21,779 nucleotides of DNA from DASQVO01 sp035640715 (GCA_035640715.1 DASQVO010000346.1:1-21779), one strand, 5' to 3'; shown: positions 5,514-15,932, numbered from the stretch's first letter. Program-made: numbers and translations. The notes: generated by a model from the letters alone, not told the origin.

Positions 5514-7247
5514 GTGCTGATCCGACTCCTGCGCATCTACCTGCGCCCGTACCGCAAGGCGCTCGCCGCCGTCGCCGTGCTGCAGCTGGTGCAGACCCTG
5601 GCGACCCTCTACCTGCCCACGCTGAACGCCGACATCATCGACAACGGTGTGATCGCCGGCGACACCCACTACATCATGCGCACCGGCGGCATCATGCTCG
5701 CCATCAGCCTGGTTCAGATCGTCTCCGCAATCGGTGCGGTGTATTTCGGGGCCAAGACCGCGATGGCGCTCGGCCGGGATGTCCGGCACGGTATCTTCAG
5801 CCGGGTTCAGGCGTTCTCGGCCCGCGAGGTCGGCCGGCTGGGCACCCCGTCGCTGATCACCCGGACGACCAACGACGTGCAGCAGGTTCAGATGCTGGCC
5901 GTCATGACCTTCACGCTGCTGGTGTCGGCTCCGATCATGGCCGTCGGCGGCATAATCCTGGCCCTCAACCAGAATGTCCCGCTGTCCTCGCTGCTGCTCG
6001 TCGCGGTCCCGACCCTGGGCATCATCGTGAGCCTCATTGTCAGGCGCATGCGGCCGCTGTTCCGGCTGATGCAGACGCGCATCGACACCATCAACCGGGT
6101 GCTCCGCGAGCAGATCACCGGCGTGCGGGTCGTCCGGGCATTCGTCCGTGACCCGCAGGAGCGCGAGCGGTTCGCCGCCGCGAACGCCGAGCTGTTCGAT
6201 GTCTCGCTGGGCGTCGGCCGCCTGATCGCTCTCATGTTTCCGGCGGTGATGCTGATTCTCAACCTGTCCAGCATCGCGGTGCTGTGGTTCGGCGGTCACC
6301 TCGTGGCCAGCGGCAGCATGCAGATCGGCGCGCTGACGGCGTTCCTCAGCTACCTGCTGCAGATCCTGATGTCGGTCATGATGGCCACCTTCGTGTTCAT
6401 GATGGTCCCGCGGGCGGAGGTGTCCGCTGAGCGGATCATGGAGGTGATCGACACCGAGCCCGACCTGCTCCCGCCGGCCAGCCCCGTGACCAAGCTGGAC
6501 CGCCACGGGCACCTCGAGCTGCGGGCCGCGGAGTTCCGCTACCCCGGCGCGGAGAAGCCGGTGCTGTCCGGCATCAGCCTGGAGGCCCGGCCCGGTGAGG
6601 TCACCGCGGTCATCGGCGGCACCGGCAGCGGCAAGACGGCCCTGCTGAACCTTATCCCCAGGCTGGTCGACGTCACCGGCGGAGCCGTGCTCATCGACGG
6701 TGTCGATGTCCGCGAGCTCAGCCCGGCGCTGCTGTCGGACCTGATCGGGCTGGTACCACAGAAGCCCTACCTGTTCTCCGGGACCGTGGCCACCAACCTG
6801 CGCTACGGCAATCAGGAAGCCACCGACGACGAGCTCTGGCACGCCCTGGAGATCGCCCAGGCCCGCGACTTCGTCGAGCAGATGCCGGGCGGCCTGGACG
6901 CCCGCATCACCCAGGGCGGCACGAACGTGTCCGGCGGGCAGCGGCAGCGGCTGGCCATCGCGCGGGCCCTCGTTCACCGGCCCGAGATCTACCTGTTTGA
7001 TGACTCATTCTCGGCCCTCGACTACGCCACCGACGCGCGGCTGCGGGCCGCGCTAGCCGCCGAGACGGCGCAGGCGACCGTGGTCATCGTGGCCCAGCGG
7101 GTCGCCACGATCCGGCACGCCGACCGCATCATCGTGCTGGACGCCGGCCGCATCGTTGCCACCGGCACGCACGACGAGCTGATGAGCACCGATGAAACCT
7201 ACCGAGAGATCGTCCTCTCCCAGCTGACCGAGCAGGAGGCAGCATGA
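5514..7247 (+). CDS. ABC exporter half-transporter with degenerate ATP site
   Basis: This 577-residue type I (ABCB-like) exporter subunit has six membrane segments in about the first 310 residues and a C-terminal ATPase domain. Visible motifs: Walker A GGTGSGKT (368-375), Q-loop VPQKPYLF, an intact signature VSGGQRQR (472-479), Walker B YLFDDSFSALD with Asp497 where the catalytic Glu should be, and Gln528 where the H-loop His should be (AQRVATI). Those two changes mark the non-hydrolysing half of heterodimeric exporters of the TM287/288 and BmrCD type. The GTG start is preceded by AAGAGAG. It is followed by its partner gene 103 nt downstream. The substrate is unknown, but drugs, lipids or peptides are usual for the family. 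Confidence 0.92.
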   Translation: MLIRLLRIYLRPYRKALAAVAVLQLVQTLATLYLPTLNADIIDNGVIAGDTHYIMRTGGIMLAISLVQIVSAIGAVYFGAKTAMALGRDVRHGIFSRVQAFSAREVGRLGTPSLITRTTNDVQQVQMLAVMTFTLLVSAPIMAVGGIILALNQNVPLSSLLLVAVPTLGIIVSLIVRRMRPLFRLMQTRIDTINRVLREQITGVRVVRAFVRDPQERERFAAANAELFDVSLGVGRLIALMFPAVMLILNLSSIAVLWFGGHLVASGSMQIGALTAFLSYLLQILMSVMMATFVFMMVPRAEVSAERIMEVIDTEPDLLPPASPVTKLDRHGHLELRAAEFRYPGAEKPVLSGISLEARPGEVTAVIGGTGSGKTALLNLIPRLVDVTGGAVLIDGVDVRELSPALLSDLIGLVPQKPYLFSGTVATNLRYGNQEATDDELWHALEIAQARDFVEQMPGGLDARITQGGTNVSGGQRQRLAIARALVHRPEIYLFDDSFSALDYATDARLRAALAAETAQATVVIVAQRVATIRHADRIIVLDAGRIVATGTHDELMSTDETYREIVLSQLTEQEAA

Positions 7248-7354
7248 GCGAGCCGCAGGGGCGCCGTGCCGCCTGGACTGAGGAGCGAGGGACGAGCGAC
7301 GAGGGAAGGCGGCGCGTCAAGGCGCCCCGGAGGCGAGCGGGAGACGCAGCATGA
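7244..7354 (+). CDS. 36-residue reading frame bridging the two exporter genes (doubtful)
   Basis: An ATG overlaps the stop of the first exporter gene (ATGA). Its frame of 36 codons (beginning MSEPQGRRAAWTEERG) ends in a TGA that overlaps the first possible ATG of the second exporter gene, again as ATGA. The product is very basic and shows no known domain. The DNA is half of an inverted duplication, so the frame may be accidental. Its value could be to carry ribosomes across the gap between the genes. I would not treat it as a protein gene without translation data. Confidence 0.25.
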   Translation: MSEPQGRRAAWTEERGTSDEGRRRVKAPRRRAGDAA

Positions 7355-7380
7355 AAGGGAGACACAGCATGAGCGGGCCA
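7245..7380 (+). repeat. Inverted duplication, left arm
   Basis: Its core (7271-7315) matches the reverse complement of 9472-9516 at 43 of 45 positions. Similarity continues on the right through CCCCGGAGG and GAGCGGGAGAC to the start of the second exporter gene, with a gap of about 20 nt. The arm itself can fold: GGGGCGCC (7257-7264) pairs with GGCGCCCC (7321-7328). Confidence 0.8.
7339..7373 (+). repeat. Duplicated ribosome-binding and start region of the second exporter gene
   Basis: GGGAGACGCAGCATGA is followed 18 nt later by GGGAGACACAGCATGA. Each copy supplies a Shine-Dalgarno-like GGGAG 7 nt before an ATG (7351 and 7369), both in frame. Either could start the second exporter gene. Confidence 0.8.
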
Positions 7381-9393
7381 GGCAACGGCCGGGCGGCAGG
7401 CGGCGCGGGCAACGGTACCGCGGCGGGCGGTGCCATGAGCCAGGGCGCCGGGGAACGGGCCACGCCCCGGCGGGGACCCGGCCCGGCCGCGTTCATGGGC
7501 GGGATGTCCACCGAGAAATCGCTCGACTTCCGTGGCTCCAGCCGGCGGCTGCTCGGCACGCTGGCCCCGCAGCGGCTGCTGGTGATCGCCAACCTGGTCC
7601 TGGCGGCGGTCAGCGTCACGCTGTCGGTGCTCGGGCCGTGGCTGCTCGGCAACGCGACCAACCTCATCTTCGCGGGCATCATCAGCAAGCGGATCCCGCC
7701 CGGGGTGAGCCAGGCACAGATGGTGGCCCGGCTGCGCCACGAGGGCCACGGCACGGAGGCCGACATGCTGTCGGCGATGCATGTGGTCGCCGGCCAGGGC
7801 ATCGACTTCGGGCATGTCGGCCAGGTGCTGCTGCTGGTCCTGCTGGTCTACCTCGGCTCCTCGGCCGGCATGTTCTTGCAGGGGCGGGTGACGGCGACGG
7901 TCGTGCAGCGCATGGTCCTCGGGCTGCGTGGGCAGGTCCAGGCCAAGCTGTCCCGGCTGCCGCTGAGCTACTTCGACCGGCAGCCGCGCGGCGAGATCCT
8001 CAGCCGGGTCAGCAACGACATCGACAACCTGGCCCAGTCGCTGCAGCAGTCGCTGAGCCAGCTGGTCATCTCGCTGCTGACCATCGTGGGCGTGCTCACG
8101 ATAATGTTCGTCATCTCGCCGCTGCTGGCATTGATCGCGCTGGTCACCGTGCCCGTCTCGGTATTCGCCGTGGCCAGGATCGGCAAGCGCGCTCAGCCGC
8201 AGTTCATCAAGCAGTGGTCGACGACGGGGAAGCTGAACGGGCACGTCGAGGAGATGTACACCGGGCACTCGCTGGTGACGGTGTTCGGCCAGCGCGACGA
8301 GGCGATGCGCATCTTCACCGAGCAGAACGAGTCCCTGTACCAGGCCAGCTACCGGGCCCAGTTCATCTCCGGCACCATCCAGCCGGTCATGATGTTCGTC
8401 GGCAACCTCAACTACGTGCTGGTCGCCGTGGTTGGCGCGCTGCGCGTCGCCACCGGCGCGCTGACCCTGGGCAGTGTGCAGGCGTTCATCCAGTACTCCC
8501 GGCAGTTCAGCCAGCCGCTGACCCAGGTGGCCAGCATGGCTAACCTGCTGCAGTCCGGCGTCGCCTCTGCCGAGCGGGTCTTCGCCCTGCTGGACGCTGA
8601 CGAGCAGGAACCGGATGCCGCCCAGCCGGCCCGGCCCGAACAGGTGCGCGGCCGGGTGCAGTTCGAGCACGTGTCCTTCCGGTACGCGCCGGACCGGCCG
8701 CTGATCGAGGACCTGTCGCTGACGGTCGAGCCCGGCCAGACAGTGGCAATCGTCGGGCCGACCGGCGCCGGCAAGACCACGCTGGTCAACCTGCTGATGC
8801 GGTTCTACGAGATCAACTCGGGACGGATCACCGTTGACGGCATCGACATCGCCTCGATGAGCCGGGACGAGCTGCGGTCGCTGACCGGGATGGTGCTGCA
8901 GGACGCCTGGCTGTTCGGCGGCACCATCGCGGACAATATCGCCTACGGATCGGCCGATGCCACGCCCGAGCGGATCGAGGAGGCGGCGCGGGCCACCTAT
9001 GTTGACCGGTTCGTGCGAACGCTGCCCGACGGCTATGACACCGTCCTCGATGACGAGGGTGCCAACGTAAGCATGGGCGAGAAGCAGCTCATCACCATCG
9101 CGCGGGCGTTCCTGGCCCGGCCGGCCATCCTGATCCTGGACGAGGCGACCAGCTCGGTGGATACCAGGACCGAGGTGCTGATCCAGCACGCGATGACATC
9201 ACTTCGGCAGGGCCGGACCAGTTTCGTCATCGCACACCGGCTGTCGACCATCCGCGACGCCGACCTCATCCTGGTGATGGAGGACGGGAAGATCGTCGAG
9301 CAGGGCACGCATGACACGCTGCTGGCGGCTGGCGGCGCATACGCGCGCCTATACCAGGCCCAGTTCTCGCAGGCGCTGGCGGCGGTTGACTAA
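7351..9393 (+). CDS. ABC exporter half-transporter with catalytic ATP site
   Basis: This is the partner of the preceding exporter gene: 680 residues from ATG 7351, or 674 from ATG 7369. Both starts have GGGAG 7 nt upstream. After an unusual Gly/Ala-rich tail of about 60 residues come the membrane segments, with an insertion of about 50 residues between the first two, then the ATPase. Walker A is GPTGAGKT (469-476), the Q-loop is VLQDAWLF, Walker B LILDEATSSVD has the catalytic Glu598, and the H-loop His629 is present (AHRLSTI). The signature is VSMGEKQL, with Met in place of the first Gly. So this half keeps Walker B and the His but has the imperfect signature, exactly complementary to its neighbour. 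The two proteins should form one obligate heterodimer in the plasma membrane. Confidence 0.92.
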   Translation: MKGRHSMSGPGNGRAAGGAGNGTAAGGAMSQGAGERATPRRGPGPAAFMGGMSTEKSLDFRGSSRRLLGTLAPQRLLVIANLVLAAVSVTLSVLGPWLLGNATNLIFAGIISKRIPPGVSQAQMVARLRHEGHGTEADMLSAMHVVAGQGIDFGHVGQVLLLVLLVYLGSSAGMFLQGRVTATVVQRMVLGLRGQVQAKLSRLPLSYFDRQPRGEILSRVSNDIDNLAQSLQQSLSQLVISLLTIVGVLTIMFVISPLLALIALVTVPVSVFAVARIGKRAQPQFIKQWSTTGKLNGHVEEMYTGHSLVTVFGQRDEAMRIFTEQNESLYQASYRAQFISGTIQPVMMFVGNLNYVLVAVVGALRVATGALTLGSVQAFIQYSRQFSQPLTQVASMANLLQSGVASAERVFALLDADEQEPDAAQPARPEQVRGRVQFEHVSFRYAPDRPLIEDLSLTVEPGQTVAIVGPTGAGKTTLVNLLMRFYEINSGRITVDGIDIASMSRDELRSLTGMVLQDAWLFGGTIADNIAYGSADATPERIEEAARATYVDRFVRTLPDGYDTVLDDEGANVSMGEKQLITIARAFLARPAILILDEATSSVDTRTEVLIQHAMTSLRQGRTSFVIAHRLSTIRDADLILVMEDGKIVEQGTHDTLLAAGGAYARLYQAQFSQALAAVD

Positions 9394-9400
9394 CAGGCGG

Positions 9401-9540
9401 TTCTGGCACGCTCAAGCCGTGTCTCCCGCTCACCTCCGGGGCCCCGCCCGCCTCCCCATTCCCCCTTCACTGCGCCGCCTTCCCTCGTCGCTCGTGCCTC
9501 GCTCCTCGGTCCAGGCGACGCCCCGCTCCTCCAGTTCGCT
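9401..9540 (-). repeat. Inverted duplication, right arm
   Basis: This is the reverse-complement partner of 7245-7380, lying just past the stop of the second exporter gene. It even contains, on the minus strand, a GGGAGACACGGCTTGAGCG version of the gene's own GGGAGACACAGCATGAGCG start region. It fills the gap between the exporter gene and the convergent FUSC gene, where no separate terminator was recognised. Confidence 0.8.
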
Positions 9541-12500
9541 CACTGCCGCTGCGTCGGCGTTTCTGGCCTGCTGTAGTGCACACAAGAGGCCTGGGCGCGG
9601 TTAGCGTGCAGGCTGCTGGGCCGGCCCCCATCGAGTCGCTGGTGCCTACCGGGACATGCCAGCTGGCCCTGTCGATCCTGACTCCCGGCGTCAGCCCGCG
9701 CATGCCGGGGCTCGGCGTCAGCCCGCGCGTGCCCGAACTCGACGTCGTGCCGGACGGTGCCCTCCCGTCCGGTGATGTGTAGTGTGCTGGCGGCCGGCGG
9801 GTAGCCGCTGGCGACCGCGGTGTACTCGCCGCCGGTGAGGCCTTTAATCGCGTACCGGCCGGTCTCGTCGGTGTCGGCCTCCGCCACTACCGCGCCCGTG
9901 GTGTCCAGCAGCGTGATCCGGGCACCGGGCACTGGGCGGGCGGCGCCCTTAGTGACTACCACGCCGGATAGGGATGCGTCAGGGGTCAGTTCGATGTCCG
10001 CGCGGATGTCCTCGCCGCCCGAGATGATGACCGTCCGGGCCGCGGGGTGGTAGAGGTCGGCGCTCGCGGCCAGTGTGTACTCGCCGTCGTTCAGCGCGCT
10101 GAACGCGTAACCGCCGTCGGTGCCGGTACGCTGGGTGCCCACCACCGTGCCGCGGGCGTCGGTCAGCGTCATGTGCGCGCCCGCCACCAGGTGACCGCCG
10201 GCGGCTGCCGTCACTGTGCCGGCCAGGTCGCCGGTGGCAGCGAGGAGGACGTTCACCACGGTCCCGCTGCCGTTCGAGCTGCCGTTACCCGGTTGCCGCA
10301 CGATGACCGTGGACGCAGCCGGCCGGTGCGACCCGGCGGAGGCGAGCAGTATGTACGCGCCGGCCGTGGGCGCGTCGAGCCAGTACCCTCCGTCCGCGTC
10401 GGTCACCGTCCGCGCCACCTGCCGGCCCCGGGGGTCGATCAGGGTCACAGCGGCCAGGACGCCTGCGCCGTCCGGGCCGCGGACGCGGCCGCGAACCCGG
10501 ATGCCGCCCGAACTGCCTGACCCGGCGGGTACGGTGTCGTAATCGGTGATGCTGAGTCCCAGGGCTTCGGCCATCCCGGCCATGGTGCCGTCGATGAGCT
10601 TGAGGTCGCGGATGGCGAGCTGGGCCGGCCCGACGATACCGGAGTGCTCCTCGATGCGGCGCTCGGCCTGGTCGAAGAGCGCTGACGACCGGGTGTAGAC
10701 CCCGTCCCGGGGACCGGTGAGGGCGCCGGCGACTACGTCCAGGGACTGGCGGAGAGTCGCGCTCGCCAGCTCGATGTCCAGACGCGTACCGGCGTCGAGT
10801 GGCCCGGCCATCTCGGTGTCGGCGACCAGGTTGCGACTGTAGTTCCGGGATGCTGAGGCCAGGCGCAATGCGCGGCCGGTGTCCTCATCGATGCCGCCGG
10901 AAAGGTTGCGGCGCAACGGCTGGGCCGTCGTCGTGAGGGCCTGGTAGGCGGCGTCGACGGCCCGGGCGTCGGAGCGCAGCGTGACATCGGTGCCGTGCTC
11001 CTGGCTCAGTAGGTGGTCGCTGGCGTGATCGGCCAGCCGCCCGACCGCCTGGACAAGGTCCCGGACGGCGATGCGCAGGACCCGGCGGGTACGCAGCGGA
11101 AGCACCAGCATCACCACCACAATGGCGACGGCCGCGCCGAGGGCCGTCTCCTCCAGGCGGAGCAGCAGCAGCGAGTTGGAGAACTCGTCGAGCTGCACGT
11201 AGAGCAGGGAGACCATCACGGTGATCCCGATGACCATGAAGGCGTAATTGATCCGCATCAGGTAGAAGCCGAGGAACAGTGAGGCCAGGATCACCGCGAT
11301 GGACCAGTAGGTGTGATGGCCGACGGCGGTGACGAGCAGCGAGCCGGCGGCGATGCCGATCAAGGTGCCGGCTACCCGGAAGAAGGCCTTGCGGACCTGC
11401 TCACCGGAGTTGTTGGCCCCCATGAAGGTGACGAAGGCGGCGATCACGGCCCAGTAGAAGCGGCGTGGGGACAGCAGGTCACCAAGAGCGATGGCAGCGC
11501 CGACGGCGATACCCATCTGGATCGCGGTGCGGCTATAGAGGGCCAGCCGGATCCGGTCGCCCAGCCGGGTGCCGGGCTCGAGCGACGCGGTGCTGCTGAC
11601 CTGGGCTGAGCCGGGCAGCCACCCGCCGAAGAGCTGGACCGACGGCTGGAAGGCGCCTTCGCCTTCGCCGGCTGCGCCGAGGGCCATCCACTCGGTCATG
11701 GCATCGGCAAGGGCGATAACCGAACCGGCGAAGCGGTGCGGGACCACCACAGCGGCGCGGTTCTCGCCGGGCGGGACGGGCCCGGCCTCGCGGAGCAGGC
11801 CGATCAGCCGGGTGGCATGGGCCCTGGCTGCCTCGTTCTCACCCCGGATCAGGTCGCGCAGCGCCAGACGGGCCTCGAAGTGCTGCGGGGCCGGGAGGCC
11901 GGAGCGGGCCATGGCCTCGGCAAAGCGGGCGATATTGGCCAGGGCCAGCTCGGCGTCGAAGAGGCGCTGGTGCAGCAGCTGAGCCGACGAGCCGTCGGCC
12001 ACGGCGCCCGGATCCCCGAGCTGGGCGTCGATCATCAGGGCGGCCTCATTGAGCCGCACGAGCTGGTGGTGCAGGCGGCGGACGGCCCGCGCGGTGTGCC
12101 GGGGGTCGTCGAGCAGCTTGAGCGCCAGGGCGGCCGCCTTGCGGGCCCGGGCGGAGTAGGAGCGCTGGGTGCGCTCCAGGGCCTTGGCCTGGCGGGGGGA
12201 GAAGAAGGCAAACCGGACGGCGATGGCCATGGCGGTGCCGACGCTGATCTCGGCGGCGAGCCAGCCCAGGTCACCCAGCGTGACGGCCCCGTGCAGGAAG
12301 AAGCCGAGGAAGTCGCCCATGAACAGCAGCAGCCCGCCGATGAATCCGCGCGGGCCGAAGCGCCGGCCGTATGTGCCGACGGCCAGGATGACCGGGAAGG
12401 AGACCAGGGCCAGGATCCGCTGACCGCCGAGGGCGAGCCCAAGAGCCAGCGCCGCAATCATTGGGACAGGAAGGAAAAGCATGGTGACCAGCTGGCCCCG

Positions 12501-12851
12501 GGCGGTCTTGTCCATGACCCCGAAGGTCGAAATCATGCCGACGATGGCGCCGATCAGCATGGCGATCACAAGGAACTCATGGTTGGCCGCCGCCACCTTG
12601 GCTGCCTCTGCCGCGGGAAGCGCGGCACCGCGCGTCTGGATCTGCAGGGCATGCGTGAAATGCACGAAGAGCGCCTCGGCCACGAGGATGGCCGCAATGG
12701 TCAGCACGGTCAGCAGCGCCATGCGGAGCCTGTTGAGACCGGGGTCGGAGCCGGCGAAGCGGTCGATCCACCTGCCCGGGATCTGCCCTGGGGCACCGAT
12801 CAGCGCCCCGGCCTCTGGGATCGGCGGCCGGGCCGTGGTGGCGGGCGTCAC
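9540..12851 (-). CDS. FUSC-family membrane protein with three C-terminal beta-sandwich repeats
   Basis: This 1103-residue protein looks like an aromatic-acid-type exporter of the FUSC/YccS/AaeB superfamily. A first membrane block (about 43-215) with several hydrophobic helices is followed by a helical soluble region (about 215-430). A second membrane block (about 445-620) contains RRFYWAVIAAFVTFMGANNS and EQVRKAFFRVAGTLIGIAAG, the FUSC core motif, followed by another helical region to about 765. Three related repeats then follow (about 783-852, 875-943, 956-1020), each with the 'V..A.VTL.D..G..V....TD..G.Y....L..GEYTL.AS' pattern of carboxypeptidase-regulatory-like domains. The last ~80 residues are polar, repetitive and probably disordered. 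The GTG start overlaps the stop of the upstream RHH gene (GTGA). FUSC proteins usually lack such repeats, so the fusion is notable. The substrate is unknown. Confidence 0.82.
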   Translation of the reverse strand: MTPATTARPPIPEAGALIGAPGQIPGRWIDRFAGSDPGLNRLRMALLTVLTIAAILVAEALFVHFTHALQIQTRGAALPAAEAAKVAAANHEFLVIAMLIGAIVGMISTFGVMDKTARGQLVTMLFLPVPMIAALALGLALGGQRILALVSFPVILAVGTYGRRFGPRGFIGGLLLFMGDFLGFFLHGAVTLGDLGWLAAEISVGTAMAIAVRFAFFSPRQAKALERTQRSYSARARKAAALALKLLDDPRHTARAVRRLHHQLVRLNEAALMIDAQLGDPGAVADGSSAQLLHQRLFDAELALANIARFAEAMARSGLPAPQHFEARLALRDLIRGENEAARAHATRLIGLLREAGPVPPGENRAAVVVPHRFAGSVIALADAMTEWMALGAAGEGEGAFQPSVQLFGGWLPGSAQVSSTASLEPGTRLGDRIRLALYSRTAIQMGIAVGAAIALGDLLSPRRFYWAVIAAFVTFMGANNSGEQVRKAFFRVAGTLIGIAAGSLLVTAVGHHTYWSIAVILASLFLGFYLMRINYAFMVIGITVMVSLLYVQLDEFSNSLLLLRLEETALGAAVAIVVVMLVLPLRTRRVLRIAVRDLVQAVGRLADHASDHLLSQEHGTDVTLRSDARAVDAAYQALTTTAQPLRRNLSGGIDEDTGRALRLASASRNYSRNLVADTEMAGPLDAGTRLDIELASATLRQSLDVVAGALTGPRDGVYTRSSALFDQAERRIEEHSGIVGPAQLAIRDLKLIDGTMAGMAEALGLSITDYDTVPAGSGSSGGIRVRGRVRGPDGAGVLAAVTLIDPRGRQVARTVTDADGGYWLDAPTAGAYILLASAGSHRPAASTVIVRQPGNGSSNGSGTVVNVLLAATGDLAGTVTAAAGGHLVAGAHMTLTDARGTVVGTQRTGTDGGYAFSALNDGEYTLAASADLYHPAARTVIISGGEDIRADIELTPDASLSGVVVTKGAARPVPGARITLLDTTGAVVAEADTDETGRYAIKGLTGGEYTAVASGYPPAASTLHITGREGTVRHDVEFGHARADAEPRHARADAGSQDRQGQLACPGRHQRLDGGRPSSLHANRAQASCVHYSRPETPTQRQ

Positions 12852-13057
12852 AGCTTGGCGGCGATCTCGGCGTCCCGGGCGAGCATGGCTCTGACTCGCC
12901 CCACAAAGTCGGCGTCGGCTCTCTTGAGCTCCAGGTAGTGCAGCAGCGCCCGGCGGAAGACCTCGTTGACCGAGATCTCTTCGGCGCGGGCCACGATCTC
13001 AGCTCGCTGCGCCTCCTCGAGGGGGATGCGCAGGGTAATTACCTTAGCTGACTGCAT
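12848..13057 (-). CDS. Ribbon-helix-helix DNA-binding protein
   Basis: This small protein of 69 residues begins MQSAKVITLRIPLEEAQ (a beta-strand then helix A), continues with AEIVARAEEISVNEVFRRAL (helices A and B of an Arc/CopG-like fold) and ends in a charged helical tail, DFVGRVRAMLARDAEIAAKL. Such proteins are transcription repressors or antitoxins. Here no toxin gene follows. Instead its stop overlaps the GTG start of the FUSC exporter gene, so the two are translated together. Two near-identical 18-bp palindromes lie at and just upstream of its ATG and are the obvious operators. The likely role is autorepression of the exporter operon, released by an unknown signal. Confidence 0.8.
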   Translation of the reverse strand: MQSAKVITLRIPLEEAQRAEIVARAEEISVNEVFRRALLHYLELKRADADFVGRVRAMLARDAEIAAKL

Positions 13058-13073
13058 GACAGCAAGCTATCAT
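13056..13073. promoter_or_regulatory. RHH operator, proximal copy
   Basis: ATGACAGCAAGCTATCAT is an imperfect palindrome (ATGACA/TATCAT, one mismatch). It overlaps the start codon of the RHH gene, so bound protein would block transcription or initiation of translation. Confidence 0.6.
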
Positions 13074-13083
13074 GTTGGCCTGC

Positions 13084-13101
13084 ATGACACTAAGCTGTCA
13101 T
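13084..13101. promoter_or_regulatory. RHH operator, distal copy
   Basis: ATGACACTAAGCTGTCAT has perfect 6-bp arms. It repeats the proximal copy with a 28-bp period, and the shared direct repeat begins at TGCATGACA. Tandem palindromes are the usual arrangement for cooperative RHH binding. Confidence 0.65.
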
Positions 13102-13239
13102 TCCGCCACGATTTCACGAGACCTTCCATCACACGCTGGGCTGACCTGAAGGCGTGCGGCGAGGACTCCGGGCACCACTCCGGGTGCCTGGCCGGGCAGG
13201 TCGCCTCGGCCCGCAGGGCCTGACGAACGACAGGGACAT

Positions 13240-13258
13240 GTACACGGTGGCCGTGTAC
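13240..13258. promoter_or_regulatory. Orphan 19-bp palindrome
   Basis: GTACACGGTGGCCGTGTAC has perfect 8-bp arms around TGG. It looks like a TetR- or LacI-type operator and lies midway between two divergent genes, but it is not next to an obvious promoter. A short RNA hairpin is the alternative. Confidence 0.35.
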
Positions 13259-13473
13259 TGAACCGCCCGCAGGACCTGTGTCCCGCCGGGGCTGGCCATG
13301 ACATCGCATGGCTGGCCGCGGCCGGGTTAGCTGCCGTCCCGGCCGGGGCTGCCGCATCGCCGGCAGGCGCAGCGTCACGGGACCCAACGGGACAAGCGCA
13401 GCCCCCGGACGACGCCCAGAGCTCGCTTCGCTCAGGGAGAACATGCACGGGAAATTATCCGGGGCTCTCCTTT

Positions 13474-13494
13474 CTTGAGTGTGTGTGACTCAAT
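13474..13494. promoter_or_regulatory. HAIR element (HspR operator) upstream of lon
   Basis: CTTGAGT-N7-ACTCAAT matches the HspR-associated inverted repeat CTTGAGT-N7-ACTCAAG at 13 of 14 defined positions. It ends 13 nt before the lon ATG. In Streptomyces, HspR represses dnaK, clpB and lon through such sites, so heat-shock control of this gene is expected. Confidence 0.85.
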
Positions 13495-13507
13495 CTTTGG
13501 AGGCCCG

Positions 13508-15910
<2,403 letters not shown>

Positions 15911-15932
15911 TCCGCACGCCCGGCATAAAACT

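Larger units (their letters stand above)
13058..13507. other. Intergenic region between the RHH gene and lon
   Basis: Besides the two RHH operators on the left and the HAIR element on the right, it holds a 19-bp palindrome (13240-13258) and a small hairpin (about 13169-13184, GGCACC/GGTGCC). No frame in it resembles a known protein. The divergent promoters of the RHH-FUSC pair and of lon must lie here, but no clear -35/-10 pair could be picked out. Confidence 0.6.

Noticed and set aside
9576..9782. Tandem GGCGTCAGCCCGCGC repeats as a possible CRISPR-like or regulatory array
   Set aside because: Only two to three imperfect units lie within the coding sequence of the FUSC protein tail (HARADAEPRHARADAG), so it is a coding repeat without spacers.
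10047..12938. Plus-strand frames opposite the FUSC gene, up to 400 codons
   Set aside because: They are low-complexity antisense frames (Gly/Gln/Asp-rich) lying on a protein with clear membrane segments and repeated domains.
13070..13448. Minus-strand frames of about 120 codons between the RHH gene and lon
   Set aside because: Two overlapping frames compete, neither resembles a protein, neither has a good ribosome binding site, and they cover the RHH operators.
13475..13507. TTG start that would add 11 residues to Lon
   Set aside because: It lies inside the HspR operator, and the ATG at 13508 has its own GGAGG and fits the family N-terminus.
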